The notes under the pieces: model-generated | The model's input: the letters and a program-made list of their open reading frames with translations, nothing else | The model's database searches: none | Told to the model about the DNA's origin: nothing | Made by a program: the position numbers and the translations under genes | DNA from: Thermodesulfobacteriota bacterium | GTDB lineage: Bacteria > Desulfobacterota > BSN033 > UBA1163 | DNA length: 64,000 bases | Assembly: GCA_026415035.1 (NCBI GenBank) | Contig: JAOAHX010000004.1 | Span: forward strand, 54,215-118,214 | Direction of reading: 5' to 3' | Shown: positions 1 through 8,169 of the stretch, piece after piece | Layout of the letters: each line of letters opens with the position of its first letter | How positions within the stretch are numbered: position 1 is the stretch's first letter

Positions 1-2
1 TA

Positions 3-1394
3 ATCCTTCCAGGAGGCGACAAGAGAGGGCTATTCACCGGATATTCCCCTTCCCCCGTAGACTTAAATCGACTCTCCTCCCCTTTTCTCGGAGGGGTCCT
101 CGATTCCCACCTGAAGAAGGTGCTCTGGGTGGAGTCGGTCCGGGGATGTGTCCATCGTTGCGCCTATTGCTACTATCATAAGCGTTTCTCCGGGGTGAGA
201 CCCTTTCCCCTCGATCGCCTTCGAGAAGAGATCGGAAGGGCCCGGGAGAGAGGGATGGAGGAGATCGTCTTTCTCGATCCCTGCTGGAACAGGCATCCCC
301 GGAGAGGCGAGCTCCTCCAGCGCCTTTTAGTGATCAACCCGGATCGGCGTTTGAAACTTTATGCCGAATGCGAGGCAGAGGAGATCGACCCCCAAACCGC
401 CAGGACCATGGCCAGGGCAGGGTTCGTCGAACTGGAGGTCGGGCTTCAGAGTATCCACCAGGGAACGCTCCGCCGGATTCACCGAAGGCTCGACCTTCAT
501 CGCTTCCTTGAAAGGGTCCGATCCCTTCAAGAGGCGGGGATCGAGCTAATGGTCGATCTCATCGCGGGATTGCCCGGAGAGACCCTCCAGGACATCCTGA
601 ATAGCCTCTATTGGGTCCTCGATCATGAGGCTTACGATTCCCTGATGCTCTATCCCTTGAGTCTCATCCCTTCCACCGAACTCTATCGGCGTTCTCAATC
701 CCTCGGTTTGAAGGCCATGGCCCAGCCTCCCTACCTGGTCACCCGGACTCCCCATCTCCAGGCCGAAGAGATCCATCAGGCCTTCCTCGAATACGAGAAG
801 GAGATGGGAGAGGAGGTCGCTCCCCTCGAAATGCCTCCCGGTCTCGATGAGGGAGGAAAGGACCTTTCGTTTTTAAAAGGGCTATCCCATCTGGTCGATT
901 GGACCTCCCTCGAAAAGATGGCTGCTTTTCCCTCCCTCGAAGATCGTCTTGCCTACAGCCTCACCATCCGGATGGGCCAAGAGGTGATCGAGAGGCCGGA
1001 GCATTGGTCCCAGTTGCTGAGAAACTACCTCGAAAGAAACCCTTTCAGCCTCCTTTCGGTCGAGGTTCCGAAAGAGGCTTCTCCTGAACAACTCCTTCCC
1101 CTTTGGGAACTTGCCTCGAACCATTCCCATCCCATCGAACGGGACTATACGGTCCCCCACAGCCCCTATCGGAGCCTCTTGACCTTCTCGAGGTGGGAGG
1201 GAGTGATTTGGAAATGGCCGGATCCGAGGGAATGGAAACCGCTTGGGCTTTTCGATGGCCAGAAGGTTTTCTTCCAGCCCACCCTGGTCGTGAAGTCTTC
1301 GAGCCGGGAGACTCCTCGGTGGTTTCAGAGGTGGATCGCCGAGCGGTACCCCGATCCGCCGGCGGTCAAACCTTGGGACGTTCCCCGCGATTGA
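3..1394 (+). CDS. B12-binding-type radical SAM protein, 5'-truncated by window edge
   Basis: The reading frame is open from base 3, so the true start lies outside the window; 463 residues are visible. A radical SAM CX3CX2C motif (GCVHRCAYCYY, cysteines at about residues 49, 53 and 56 of the visible part) would bind the [4Fe-4S] cluster that cleaves S-adenosylmethionine. It is followed by the typical segment with GLQSIHQGTLRRI. The residues before the motif (PFLGGVLDSHLKKVLW) resemble the linker that follows a cobalamin-binding domain in B12-dependent radical SAM enzymes, so the missing N-terminus probably held that domain. The last ~200 residues are not recognised. A GTG at 120 could be mistaken for a start but lies too close to the motif. 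The gene converges with livF. Substrate unknown. Confidence 0.85.
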   Translation: MLPGGDKRGLFTGYSPSPVDLNRLSSPFLGGVLDSHLKKVLWVESVRGCVHRCAYCYYHKRFSGVRPFPLDRLREEIGRARERGMEEIVFLDPCWNRHPRRGELLQRLLVINPDRRLKLYAECEAEEIDPQTARTMARAGFVELEVGLQSIHQGTLRRIHRRLDLHRFLERVRSLQEAGIELMVDLIAGLPGETLQDILNSLYWVLDHEAYDSLMLYPLSLIPSTELYRRSQSLGLKAMAQPPYLVTRTPHLQAEEIHQAFLEYEKEMGEEVAPLEMPPGLDEGGKDLSFLKGLSHLVDWTSLEKMAAFPSLEDRLAYSLTIRMGQEVIERPEHWSQLLRNYLERNPFSLLSVEVPKEASPEQLLPLWELASNHSHPIERDYTVPHSPYRSLLTFSRWEGVIWKWPDPREWKPLGLFDGQKVFFQPTLVVKSSSRETPRWFQRWIAERYPDPPAVKPWDVPRD

Positions 1395-1403
1395 ATCGGG
1401 AGG

Positions 1404-2153
1404 TTATAGGCCTAGGTAGGTCTTCCGGAGGACTTCATCTTGAAGGAGCTGCTCGGCCGTGCCTTCGGCGATGATCCTTCCTGCGGAGAGGACATAGTTG
1501 CGGTTTGCCATTTTGAGGACAATGCTCACCTCCTGTTCGACGAGGAGGACGGTGAGCCCGGAACGGCTGATCTCGGAGATCTTCTGAAAGACCTCGGTCC
1601 TCAGAAGGGGGCCCAGGCCTGTGGATGGCTCATCGATACAGAGCAGTTTCGGCCTCGCCATGAGCGCCCTGCCGATGGCGAGCATCTGCTGCTCGCCGCC
1701 CGAAAGGGTCCCAGAGATCTGGAGGGATCGATTCTTGAGGATGGGAAAGAGTTGATAGACCTTGTTCAGGTTGGTCTGGATCTCCTGCCGGTCCTTGAGC
1801 AGGTAGGCTCCGGCCAGGAGGTTGTCGAGAACGGTCATCTCTCGGAAGGGCCTTCGCCTCTCCGGGCAGAGGATCAGGCCACGGCGGGCGATCTCGTGGG
1901 CGGGGATCGGGTCGATTCGTTCTCCCTCGAAGGTCACGGCGCCTTCGATCCTGATCTCGCCACTTGCCGACCTTCGCGTGACCTCCCTTTCCCATGCCAC
2001 CAATCCCGTGATGGCCCTAAGCAGGGTCGATTTTCCAGCCCCGTTAGGGCCGACCAGGCTCACCAGCTCTCCCCTTTCGACGGCCATGCTCAAACGGTTG
2101 AGGAGCAGGGCCTTGTCGTACCAGACGGAGAGATCGGCCACTTCGAGCAGCAC
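1404..2153 (-). CDS. livF: LIV-type ABC transporter ATP-binding protein LivF
   Basis: One of two cytosolic ATPases that power branched-chain amino acid or carboxylate uptake with LivG, LivH, LivM and LivK. Walker A (GPNGAGKST, residues 35-43), the signature LSGGEQQ and Walker B LLCIDEPS are present. GTG at 2153 is chosen as start because it falls 2 nt after the livG stop and the family homology begins there (LLEVADLSVWY); a longer open frame to 2285 only mirrors livG. Between Walker A and the Q-loop there is an extra stretch (VAWEREVTRRSAS) of about 13 residues not usual for LivF. It is the last gene of a livK-H-M-ligase-G-F series. The substrate is inferred from neighbours to be an organic acid rather than an amino acid. 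Confidence 0.92.
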   Translation of the reverse strand: MLLEVADLSVWYDKALLLNRLSMAVERGELVSLVGPNGAGKSTLLRAITGLVAWEREVTRRSASGEIRIEGAVTFEGERIDPIPAHEIARRGLILCPERRRPFREMTVLDNLLAGAYLLKDRQEIQTNLNKVYQLFPILKNRSLQISGTLSGGEQQMLAIGRALMARPKLLCIDEPSTGLGPLLRTEVFQKISEISRSGLTVLLVEQEVSIVLKMANRNYVLSAGRIIAEGTAEQLLQDEVLRKTYLGL

Positions 2154-2155
2154 GC

Positions 2156-2923
2156 CTAAACTCCTTCCTTGCCGAGGTAGGCCTCGATCACGCGGGAGTC
2201 TTTGATGACCTCCTCCGGCGGCCCATCGGCGATGAGGGTCCCGAAATTGAGGACGAGGACCCGGTCCACGATCTTCATCAGCCACTGGAGCTTATGCTCC
2301 ACGATGATCATGGCTGGCCCCTCGCTGTGGAGCCGGCCGAAACGGCCGCCCTTGTGGAGCCGTTTGATCGACTTGGCCATCAGGTCGGTCTCGGCCGGGC
2401 TGAGGCCCCCGAAGGGCTCATCGAGGAGGAGCAGTTCGGGTTCGGTGGCGATGGCCCTTGCCACCTCGAGCCTCTTCAGATCGCCCTGGGAAAGGGTGGA
2501 GGCCTTCTCAAGGGCCATGTCGGAAATCCCCGCAAACTCGAGGGCGTCCATGGCCTTCGCCTCGAGCCTTTTTACCCACTCCCCCCGTTTCATGGCGCGG
2601 GGGGAGAGACAGGGGACCATCACGTTGGCGATGATCGGAAGGCGTCGGAAGGGCCTCATGTTCTGAAAGGTGGAGGCGATGCCGAGGTTGACGATCTCCC
2701 AGGTCTTTCGGCCCACGATCTCCTGGCCCATGAAGGTGATGGATCCCTCGTCCGGTTTCAGGATGCCGGTCATCAACCTGAGGAGGGTGGTCTTCCCCGC
2801 GCCATTGGGCCCGATCAGGCCGAGGATCTCCTCCCTTTCCATCGAAAAGGAGACCCGGTTGACCGCCCTCAGCCCGCCGAAGGTCTTCGTGAGATTTTTG
2901 ACTTCGAGAAAGGGTCTGGGCAT
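2156..2923 (-). CDS. livG: LIV-type ABC transporter ATP-binding protein LivG
   Basis: Second ATPase subunit of the LIV-type importer (255 aa). Walker A GPNGAGKTT spans residues 38-46, the signature is LSQGDLKRLEVARA, and Walker B is LLLLDEP followed by FGGLSP, as in LivG. A short insertion (GGRFGRLHSEGP) precedes the H-loop segment MIIVEHKL. The ATG lies one base after the stop of the acyl-CoA ligase gene and the stop lies 2 nt before the livF start, so the three genes are probably translationally coupled. Placing the ligase inside the transporter operon suggests that imported acid is activated to a CoA thioester at once. Confidence 0.93.
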   Translation of the reverse strand: MPRPFLEVKNLTKTFGGLRAVNRVSFSMEREEILGLIGPNGAGKTTLLRLMTGILKPDEGSITFMGQEIVGRKTWEIVNLGIASTFQNMRPFRRLPIIANVMVPCLSPRAMKRGEWVKRLEAKAMDALEFAGISDMALEKASTLSQGDLKRLEVARAIATEPELLLLDEPFGGLSPAETDLMAKSIKRLHKGGRFGRLHSEGPAMIIVEHKLQWLMKIVDRVLVLNFGTLIADGPPEEVIKDSRVIEAYLGKEGV

Positions 2924-2924
2924 C

Positions 2925-4649
2925 TCAGGCCTCTTCCTCCCTCAACTCCCTCCGGGAGACCTTTCCCACATCGGTCTTGGGAAGCTCGCCCCGAAATTCG
3001 ATCACCTTCGGGACCTTGTAATGGGCGAGGTTCTCCTTGCAGAAGTTGATGATGTCCTCCTCCGAGACCTTTCCCCTTGCCTCGCTTTCGAGGACGACGT
3101 AGGCCTTGATGTACTGGCCCACTTTGGGATCGGGCACGCCCACCACGCCCGCGGCCTTGATCATGGGATGCTTGTAGAGGACCTCTTCTACATGCCTTGC
3201 GAAGACCGAATAACCCTTGTACTTGATGAGGTCCCGTTTCCGATCGAAGAAGTGGAAGTAGCCCTCTTCGTCCATGCTGACCAGATCTCCTGTCCTGAGC
3301 CACCTCTCTCCGTCGATCTCGATGAAGGCCTCCCGGGTCCCTTCCTCCCTCTTCCAGTAACCCTTCATGATATTGGGGCCGTTGAGGATCAGCTCTCCCA
3401 CCTCGCCCGGAGGCAAAAAACGGGTCCCCTCGTGTTCGATGATGGCGGCCCTGACTCCGGGAAGGGGCACGCCGAAGGATCCCTTTTTAGGCCGGTGGAT
3501 CGGGCTTCCATGGCTGATGGCCGTGGTCTCGGTCATCCCGTATCCCTCGAAGATCTTCGTCCCGGTTCTCCGCTCCCAGGCATCGATCGTCGATTCGTGG
3601 AGGGTATCGGCGCCGCAGGCGATCAGCTTGAGCCTCTTCCAATTGACCCGGTCCGTCTTTTCGTAATCCTTGAGGTATTCGAAGAGGGTGGGCACGCCGT
3701 AGAAGGCGGAGGCCTGGTATCGCTCCATGGCCGAAAGGATGTCCTCGATATCCGGTGTGGTGAAGAGGACCATGGTGAAGCCCTGGCAGAGGCTTCCCAG
3801 CATGACGACGACCTGGCCGTAGATATGGAAGAAGGGCAAAAAGGCCATGACCGTCTCGTTCCCTTCCTCGAAGAAGGGCCAGAAGGCCCTCACCTGTGCC
3901 TGCAGGGCCACCATGTTTCCGTGGGTGAGGATGGCGGCCTTGGGAAGGCCTGTCGTTCCTCCGGTGTAGGGCAGGGCCACGATGTCCTGCTCCGGATCGA
4001 TCGTAATCTTTGGAGGTCGGGCCGGATACTTCTTGAGCAGTTCCTGAAAGTGAATCAGCCCCGCCTCCCTGATATATTTCGGCGTGGGCACATGGAGATC
4101 CCGGTAGACCTTGCCTAAGGCGCTCTTTCCTAAGAGCCTTTTGAGGGGTGGAAGGTACTCCGAAATATTGGTGAGGATCACATTCTTCAGGGAGAGGCCT
4201 GTCTTGTCCACATTGTCATAGAGGATGTCCTGACAGACCACGGTCGTGGCCTCGCTGTCGAGGAGCTGATGTTTGATTTCGTGGCTCGTATAGACCGGGC
4301 TGATCGGCGTGACCTTGGCACCGACCTTTAGGGAGGCGAAATAGGCGATCACATACTGGGGGCAGTTGAGGAGGTAGAGGGCGACCGTATCTCCCTTGTT
4401 CACGCCCAGCTCGGAGAGGGCGGTGGCAAAACGGTCGACCTGATCCCGCAGTTCTCCGTAGCTCACCTTTTTTCCATAAAAGATCATGGCCGTTTTCTTC
4501 GCATACTTCTCCACGACCTGATCGAAGAGATCCGGAACGGAGAGACGGGGGATTTCGACAGTCTCAGGGACGCCCTGTGGATAGTGCTTCAACCAGGGTT
4601 TGGAGACGTAGATCTCTTTCGGGTCCATTCTCTTATCCTCGCGGTTCAT
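2925..4649 (-). CDS. AMP-forming acyl-CoA synthetase (FadD-like)
   Basis: ANL-superfamily ligase (574 aa) that adenylates a carboxylic acid and transfers the acyl group to CoA. The phosphate-binding loop YTGGTTGLPKAAILTH is near residues 228-243, the A5-type motif is GYGMTETT, the hinge region is TGDLVSMDEEGY, and the C-terminal catalytic lysine is K563 in LPKTDVGK. It is nested between livM and livG, which argues that it activates the transporter substrate. A second start at 4628 (MDPKEIYV) has the better ribosome binding site (GAGGA with 7 nt spacing) and may be the true one, giving 567 aa. Length and motifs fit medium/long-chain ligases, but chain length cannot be fixed from sequence alone. 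Confidence 0.88.
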   Translation of the reverse strand: MNREDKRMDPKEIYVSKPWLKHYPQGVPETVEIPRLSVPDLFDQVVEKYAKKTAMIFYGKKVSYGELRDQVDRFATALSELGVNKGDTVALYLLNCPQYVIAYFASLKVGAKVTPISPVYTSHEIKHQLLDSEATTVVCQDILYDNVDKTGLSLKNVILTNISEYLPPLKRLLGKSALGKVYRDLHVPTPKYIREAGLIHFQELLKKYPARPPKITIDPEQDIVALPYTGGTTGLPKAAILTHGNMVALQAQVRAFWPFFEEGNETVMAFLPFFHIYGQVVVMLGSLCQGFTMVLFTTPDIEDILSAMERYQASAFYGVPTLFEYLKDYEKTDRVNWKRLKLIACGADTLHESTIDAWERRTGTKIFEGYGMTETTAISHGSPIHRPKKGSFGVPLPGVRAAIIEHEGTRFLPPGEVGELILNGPNIMKGYWKREEGTREAFIEIDGERWLRTGDLVSMDEEGYFHFFDRKRDLIKYKGYSVFARHVEEVLYKHPMIKAAGVVGVPDPKVGQYIKAYVVLESEARGKVSEEDIINFCKENLAHYKVPKVIEFRGELPKTDVGKVSRRELREEEA

Positions 4650-4740
4650 TCGTGGCCTTTCGGTAGGCCATCCATCCCACCTGATCTCCCTTCATTTAAA
4701 GGGATGGGAAAATCCCCTCTGCAACCGGAGACAAAAGGTT

Positions 4741-5781
4741 TTAATCGAGCGCTGCCGTGCAGATGCGGCAGGTTTGGCGAAAGGCCACGTTTCGGATCTT
4801 GCATCGAGGACACTCCTTCTCGGTCTTCTCCCTCAGCCACCGGAAGAGCCCGTCAGGCATGTAGAGGAGGATGATCAGGACGATCAAGGCGAAGATCAGG
4901 ATTCGGTACTCCTGCCAGAACCGGAGGATCTCCATCAGAGGGAAGAGGACGAAGACGCCGCCCACCGGTCCATAGATCGTCGCGATGCCTCCGAAGATGG
5001 CCCAGATGACGACCTGAAAGGAGAGGGAGACCTCGAGCGTCGATGGCCCGGCCACCCTCATGAAGTGGGCGTAGAGGCCACCGGCGATGCCCGCAAAGAA
5101 GCCGCTGATGGAGAAGGCCAGGAGCTTGTATCGGGTGGTATTGATGCCCGAGGCCCTGACCGCCAGCTCGTCCTCCCGGATGGCGTGGAAGAGGATGCCC
5201 GTTTTGGAATCGGTGATCTTCCACATGACCGTGCAGAGGCCGAGCATGACGACGACCACGATGTAGTAACTGACGATGCGGGAGCGGGCCAACCTCGCGA
5301 TCCCTGAGATCCCGAGTTCCCCTCCCGTGAAGTCGGGGAAGGCAAAGACGATCCCCAAGAGGATGATGGGAAAGGCGAGGGTGGCCAGGGCCAAATAAGT
5401 CCCCCGCAGCCTCAAACAGGGGATGCCGATGATCAATCCGGCCAGGACCGCGGCCAGGGCACCGAGAGGGATCGTCCCCCAAGGAGGGATGGCCATATGT
5501 TTATTGAGCAGGGCCGCCCCATAGGCGCCCACCCCGAAGAAGAGGGCGTGTCCGAAATTCATCTGTCCGGTAAATCCGGAGAGAAGGTCCCAGCTTGCGG
5601 CCAGGAGGGCGAAGATGCTGGTGAGGGTGAGGATGCGGAGGAGGTAGGGGTCTTCCGTGAAGAGGGGCAGCAGGAGGAGGATGGCGAAGAAGCCCAGAAC
5701 GGCAATGCGGAAGGGGAGGACGAAGACCTCTTTCCTCAAAATGGTAAGGAGTCTTCGTAGATAGAAGGCGATGAAGGTCAT
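4741..5781 (-). CDS. livM: LIV-type ABC permease LivM with C-terminal zinc-ribbon tail
   Basis: Inner-membrane permease subunit (346 aa) of the LIV importer with about nine to ten hydrophobic segments and the family motifs TGQMNFGHALFFGVGAYGAA and LRLRGTYLALATLAF. The start at 5781 follows the livH stop by one base; an upstream in-frame ATG at 5808 lies inside livH and is less likely. Oddity: after the last helix the protein continues into a cysteine tail with a CX2C-X10-CX2C pattern (CPRCKIRNVAFRQTCRIC; C324, C327, C338, C341), which looks like a small zinc ribbon on the cytoplasmic side. LivM proteins normally end soon after the last helix. The role of the tail is unknown. Confidence 0.92.
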   Translation of the reverse strand: MTFIAFYLRRLLTILRKEVFVLPFRIAVLGFFAILLLLPLFTEDPYLLRILTLTSIFALLAASWDLLSGFTGQMNFGHALFFGVGAYGAALLNKHMAIPPWGTIPLGALAAVLAGLIIGIPCLRLRGTYLALATLAFPIILLGIVFAFPDFTGGELGISGIARLARSRIVSYYIVVVVMLGLCTVMWKITDSKTGILFHAIREDELAVRASGINTTRYKLLAFSISGFFAGIAGGLYAHFMRVAGPSTLEVSLSFQVVIWAIFGGIATIYGPVGGVFVLFPLMEILRFWQEYRILIFALIVLIILLYMPDGLFRWLREKTEKECPRCKIRNVAFRQTCRICTAALD

Positions 5782-5782
5782 C

Positions 5783-6658
5783 CTACCTCTCCTCCTCAAA
5801 AGCCACACCGAAGAGGCCCTCGGGCCTGAGAAGGAGGGCCAGGATCATGATGGAGAGGGCCACCGAGCCCTTTAAGAAGGCTCCCATGGGAGCGAGAAAG
5901 ACGACCAAAGCTTCGGCGAAGCCGAGGATATAGGCCCCCAGAAAGCTCCCCTTGAGGCTTCCCAGTCCTCCCAGGACGACCACGGCCATCATCATGATGA
6001 GGGGGTGCATCCACATGTGGGGTTCCAAGACCTTCAGAGGGACGATGATGGCCCCGGTCACGGCTGCCAGCCCTACGGAGAGTCCCATGGTCAAGAGGGC
6101 GACCCGAGATTCATCGATCCCCATGAGGTTGGCCACCTCCCTGTCCTGAGCGGTGGAGCGGATGGCCAGGCCCAATTTCGTCTTCATCAAGAGGGCCCAG
6201 AGGCCGGCCAGGATGAGGAGGGCCACCCCGAAGGTCAGCAGCTGTTGATAGAAGACCTTCACCCCGAGCAGGATGAAGTATCCCTTGATCAGGGAGGGGA
6301 CGCTCAGGTAGGAGCTCCCGAAGAGGAGGGACATGGCCTCCTGGAAGATCATGGCCAGGGCGATGGTGGCGATCAGCACCGCTCCGTGATGCTCCCGGAT
6401 GGGATGGATGAGAAGCTGGAAGGAGAGGAGGCCTAATCCCGTCACCAGAACGACCGCGGCCAGCATCGCCCATAGAGGGGCCATCCCCATCCGGGTGGTG
6501 ATGAAATAGATGAAGTACGAAGCCACCATGTAGAAGGCGGTATGCGCGATATTGACGATGCGCGCCACGCCGAAGATCAGGGAGAAGCCGATGGCGAGAA
6601 GGGCCAGCATGCTTCCGCTGATCAGGCCGCTCACCAGGATGTCGATGAGAAGGGACAT
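5783..6658 (-). CDS. livH: LIV-type ABC permease LivH
   Basis: Membrane permease subunit (291 aa), almost entirely hydrophobic helices, with the LivH hallmarks ALLAIGFSLIFGVARIVNIAHTAF near the N-terminus and VVVLGGLGSLKGSFLGAYILG in the C-terminal third. It pairs with LivM to form the transmembrane channel fed by the periplasmic LivK-like protein. The ribosome binding site is weak (AACGAAG before ATG). It lies 137 nt downstream of the binding-protein gene, a spacing that could give extra copies of the binding protein relative to the membrane subunits. Confidence 0.93.
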   Translation of the reverse strand: MSLLIDILVSGLISGSMLALLAIGFSLIFGVARIVNIAHTAFYMVASYFIYFITTRMGMAPLWAMLAAVVLVTGLGLLSFQLLIHPIREHHGAVLIATIALAMIFQEAMSLLFGSSYLSVPSLIKGYFILLGVKVFYQQLLTFGVALLILAGLWALLMKTKLGLAIRSTAQDREVANLMGIDESRVALLTMGLSVGLAAVTGAIIVPLKVLEPHMWMHPLIMMMAVVVLGGLGSLKGSFLGAYILGFAEALVVFLAPMGAFLKGSVALSIMILALLLRPEGLFGVAFEEER

Positions 6659-6674
6659 CTTCGTTAAAATTGGA

Positions 6675-6699
6675 GGCTCGGAATCCGAAAACCGGAGCC
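6675..6699 (-). promoter_or_regulatory. possible stem-loop in livK-livH intergenic region
   Basis: On the minus strand a GGCTC(C)GG arm can pair with CCGAGCC across a 10-nt loop, just upstream of livH. Such hairpins between a binding-protein gene and its permeases often stabilise the upstream message. No U-run follows, so it is not a classical terminator. Weak evidence. Confidence 0.25.
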
Positions 6700-6795
6700 A
6701 ACTTTCAGATCGGGTTGAGCTTATTCGAGAGTAGCGACCTTCGGCTCTCCGAGGCGATTTCCAATGGCGATATTCGGCCTTCGGATCTGTACGGC

Positions 6796-8115
6796 CTATT
6801 TCTTATACTTTTCCACCACCCAGGGTGGGATCTTGTATGGGACCACCCCTTTGTAGGTGATCTCGGGCGCCTCTGCAGTCGGTTTCCAGCGATTGGGCCA
6901 GAAGGCCTTCAGCTCGCCGTCCTGCCACTGGACGCCGAGGGCGGTCAGGTAACCAGGTCCCCAGGTCAATTCGTGGAGGTGTCTCCCCTGGGCATCCTTC
7001 ATGTATTTGATCGTTCCGGAAGGGGTCTTGTAGACCCGTTCCTCGAGGATGGAGACGATCTTGTCCGGGTCGAGGGAGCCCGCCTGTTCGATGGTCGGCG
7101 CAAGTCCATAGACGATGGCCGCATACGTATCGGCCGTATAGGTCGGCGTCTCGCCGAATCGTTTGACATAGGTGTCGACGAAGGGCTTGGTCAATTCGTT
7201 CACCTCGACCCCCCGGGCGTAGGTGTTCATCGTGGCCACATAGTTTCCCATCCCTCGGGTGGCCTGCCAGAAGCCGTCCTTCTGGGCCTCGACGTTGATT
7301 CCGACCTGGACAGCCGGGATCTTCAGCTCCCCTGCCTGTCTCGCAAAGGGAATCCCGACGGTGGCCGAGAAGATCGTGAAGATGATGTGGGCCTCGGAGC
7401 GCTGAATGGCGGAGAGCTCCGCTGTCACGTCGGTGGCCACCTGGGAGGGTCTCCAGACGCCTGCGAGCTCCATCCCCATGCCCGGGATGGCCGTCTCCGC
7501 CGCCTTGATCATGGGTTCGGTCCATTCGGCCTTTTCGGCGGCGATCGCCACCTTCACCTTTGGGATGTTGAGAGAACCTTTCAGGATGGCCCCCACCGTC
7601 CCTAAATGGATGAAGCTCGTCCGGCCGAGGAAGGTAGAATTGAAGGGTGAGCCCCGGAACCAGTATTTGTACGTTTTATAATCCTTCGCCACCCTCAGAC
7701 AGAGCTCGTCGTGGGCCGCGCCGACGCCGATGAAGATCTTCTTGTGCTCCATGGCGATGTCCTGCATGGCCAGAACCGCTTCCGTCCTGAAGCCTCCCAC
7801 GATGAAATGGACCTTGTCCCTCGTGATGAGCCGTTCCATGGCCGTGGTGGCATCGGGGATGCTCAAGAATTCATTGGAGTCGGCCTGGACCAATTCCACC
7901 TTCATCTTTTTCGGGCCGACCTGGATCCCGCCTTTGGCATTGAGCTCCTCGGCGGCCATGGTCGCTCCGTTCCAGTGGCCGATGCCCTGGACGAATTTCA
8001 TCGGGCCGATGACGCCGATCTTGATCACGTCCTGCCCCAAAGAGTCCGCGAAAGAAAATGATAAAGATAAGACGACGATCCCCATCATCAGAAGTCCTCT
8101 TTTCCACCTCTCCAT
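6796..8115 (-). CDS. LIV-type periplasmic substrate-binding protein
   Basis: Type I periplasmic binding protein of the Peripla_BP_6/LivK group (439 aa). It has an N-terminal signal peptide (basic MERWKRG, hydrophobic MMGIVVLSLSFSF, probable cleavage after FADSLGQ) and the family opening IKIGVIGPMKFVQGIG with later GGFRTEAVLAMQDIA. It would capture the substrate outside the inner membrane and deliver it to LivH/LivM. It sits 54 nt downstream of the FadJ-type gene and upstream of livH. At about 440 residues it is longer than amino-acid LivK proteins (about 350-370) and in the range of binding proteins for aromatic or other organic acids. The ligand is unknown. Confidence 0.9.
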   Translation of the reverse strand: MERWKRGLLMMGIVVLSLSFSFADSLGQDVIKIGVIGPMKFVQGIGHWNGATMAAEELNAKGGIQVGPKKMKVELVQADSNEFLSIPDATTAMERLITRDKVHFIVGGFRTEAVLAMQDIAMEHKKIFIGVGAAHDELCLRVAKDYKTYKYWFRGSPFNSTFLGRTSFIHLGTVGAILKGSLNIPKVKVAIAAEKAEWTEPMIKAAETAIPGMGMELAGVWRPSQVATDVTAELSAIQRSEAHIIFTIFSATVGIPFARQAGELKIPAVQVGINVEAQKDGFWQATRGMGNYVATMNTYARGVEVNELTKPFVDTYVKRFGETPTYTADTYAAIVYGLAPTIEQAGSLDPDKIVSILEERVYKTPSGTIKYMKDAQGRHLHELTWGPGYLTALGVQWQDGELKAFWPNRWKPTAEAPEITYKGVVPYKIPPWVVEKYKK

Positions 8116-8169
8116 CTTCAGACCCTCCTTTCTTTTTGGATCTCGGATCCCTCAGGTTGAAGGGCGTGG

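Noticed and set aside
2670..4118. A 482-codon open frame antisense to the acyl-CoA ligase and livG.
   Set aside because: It mirrors clear coding genes on the other strand; long antisense frames are expected at this GC content and codon bias. The same applies to 15932-17395 and 62042-63301.
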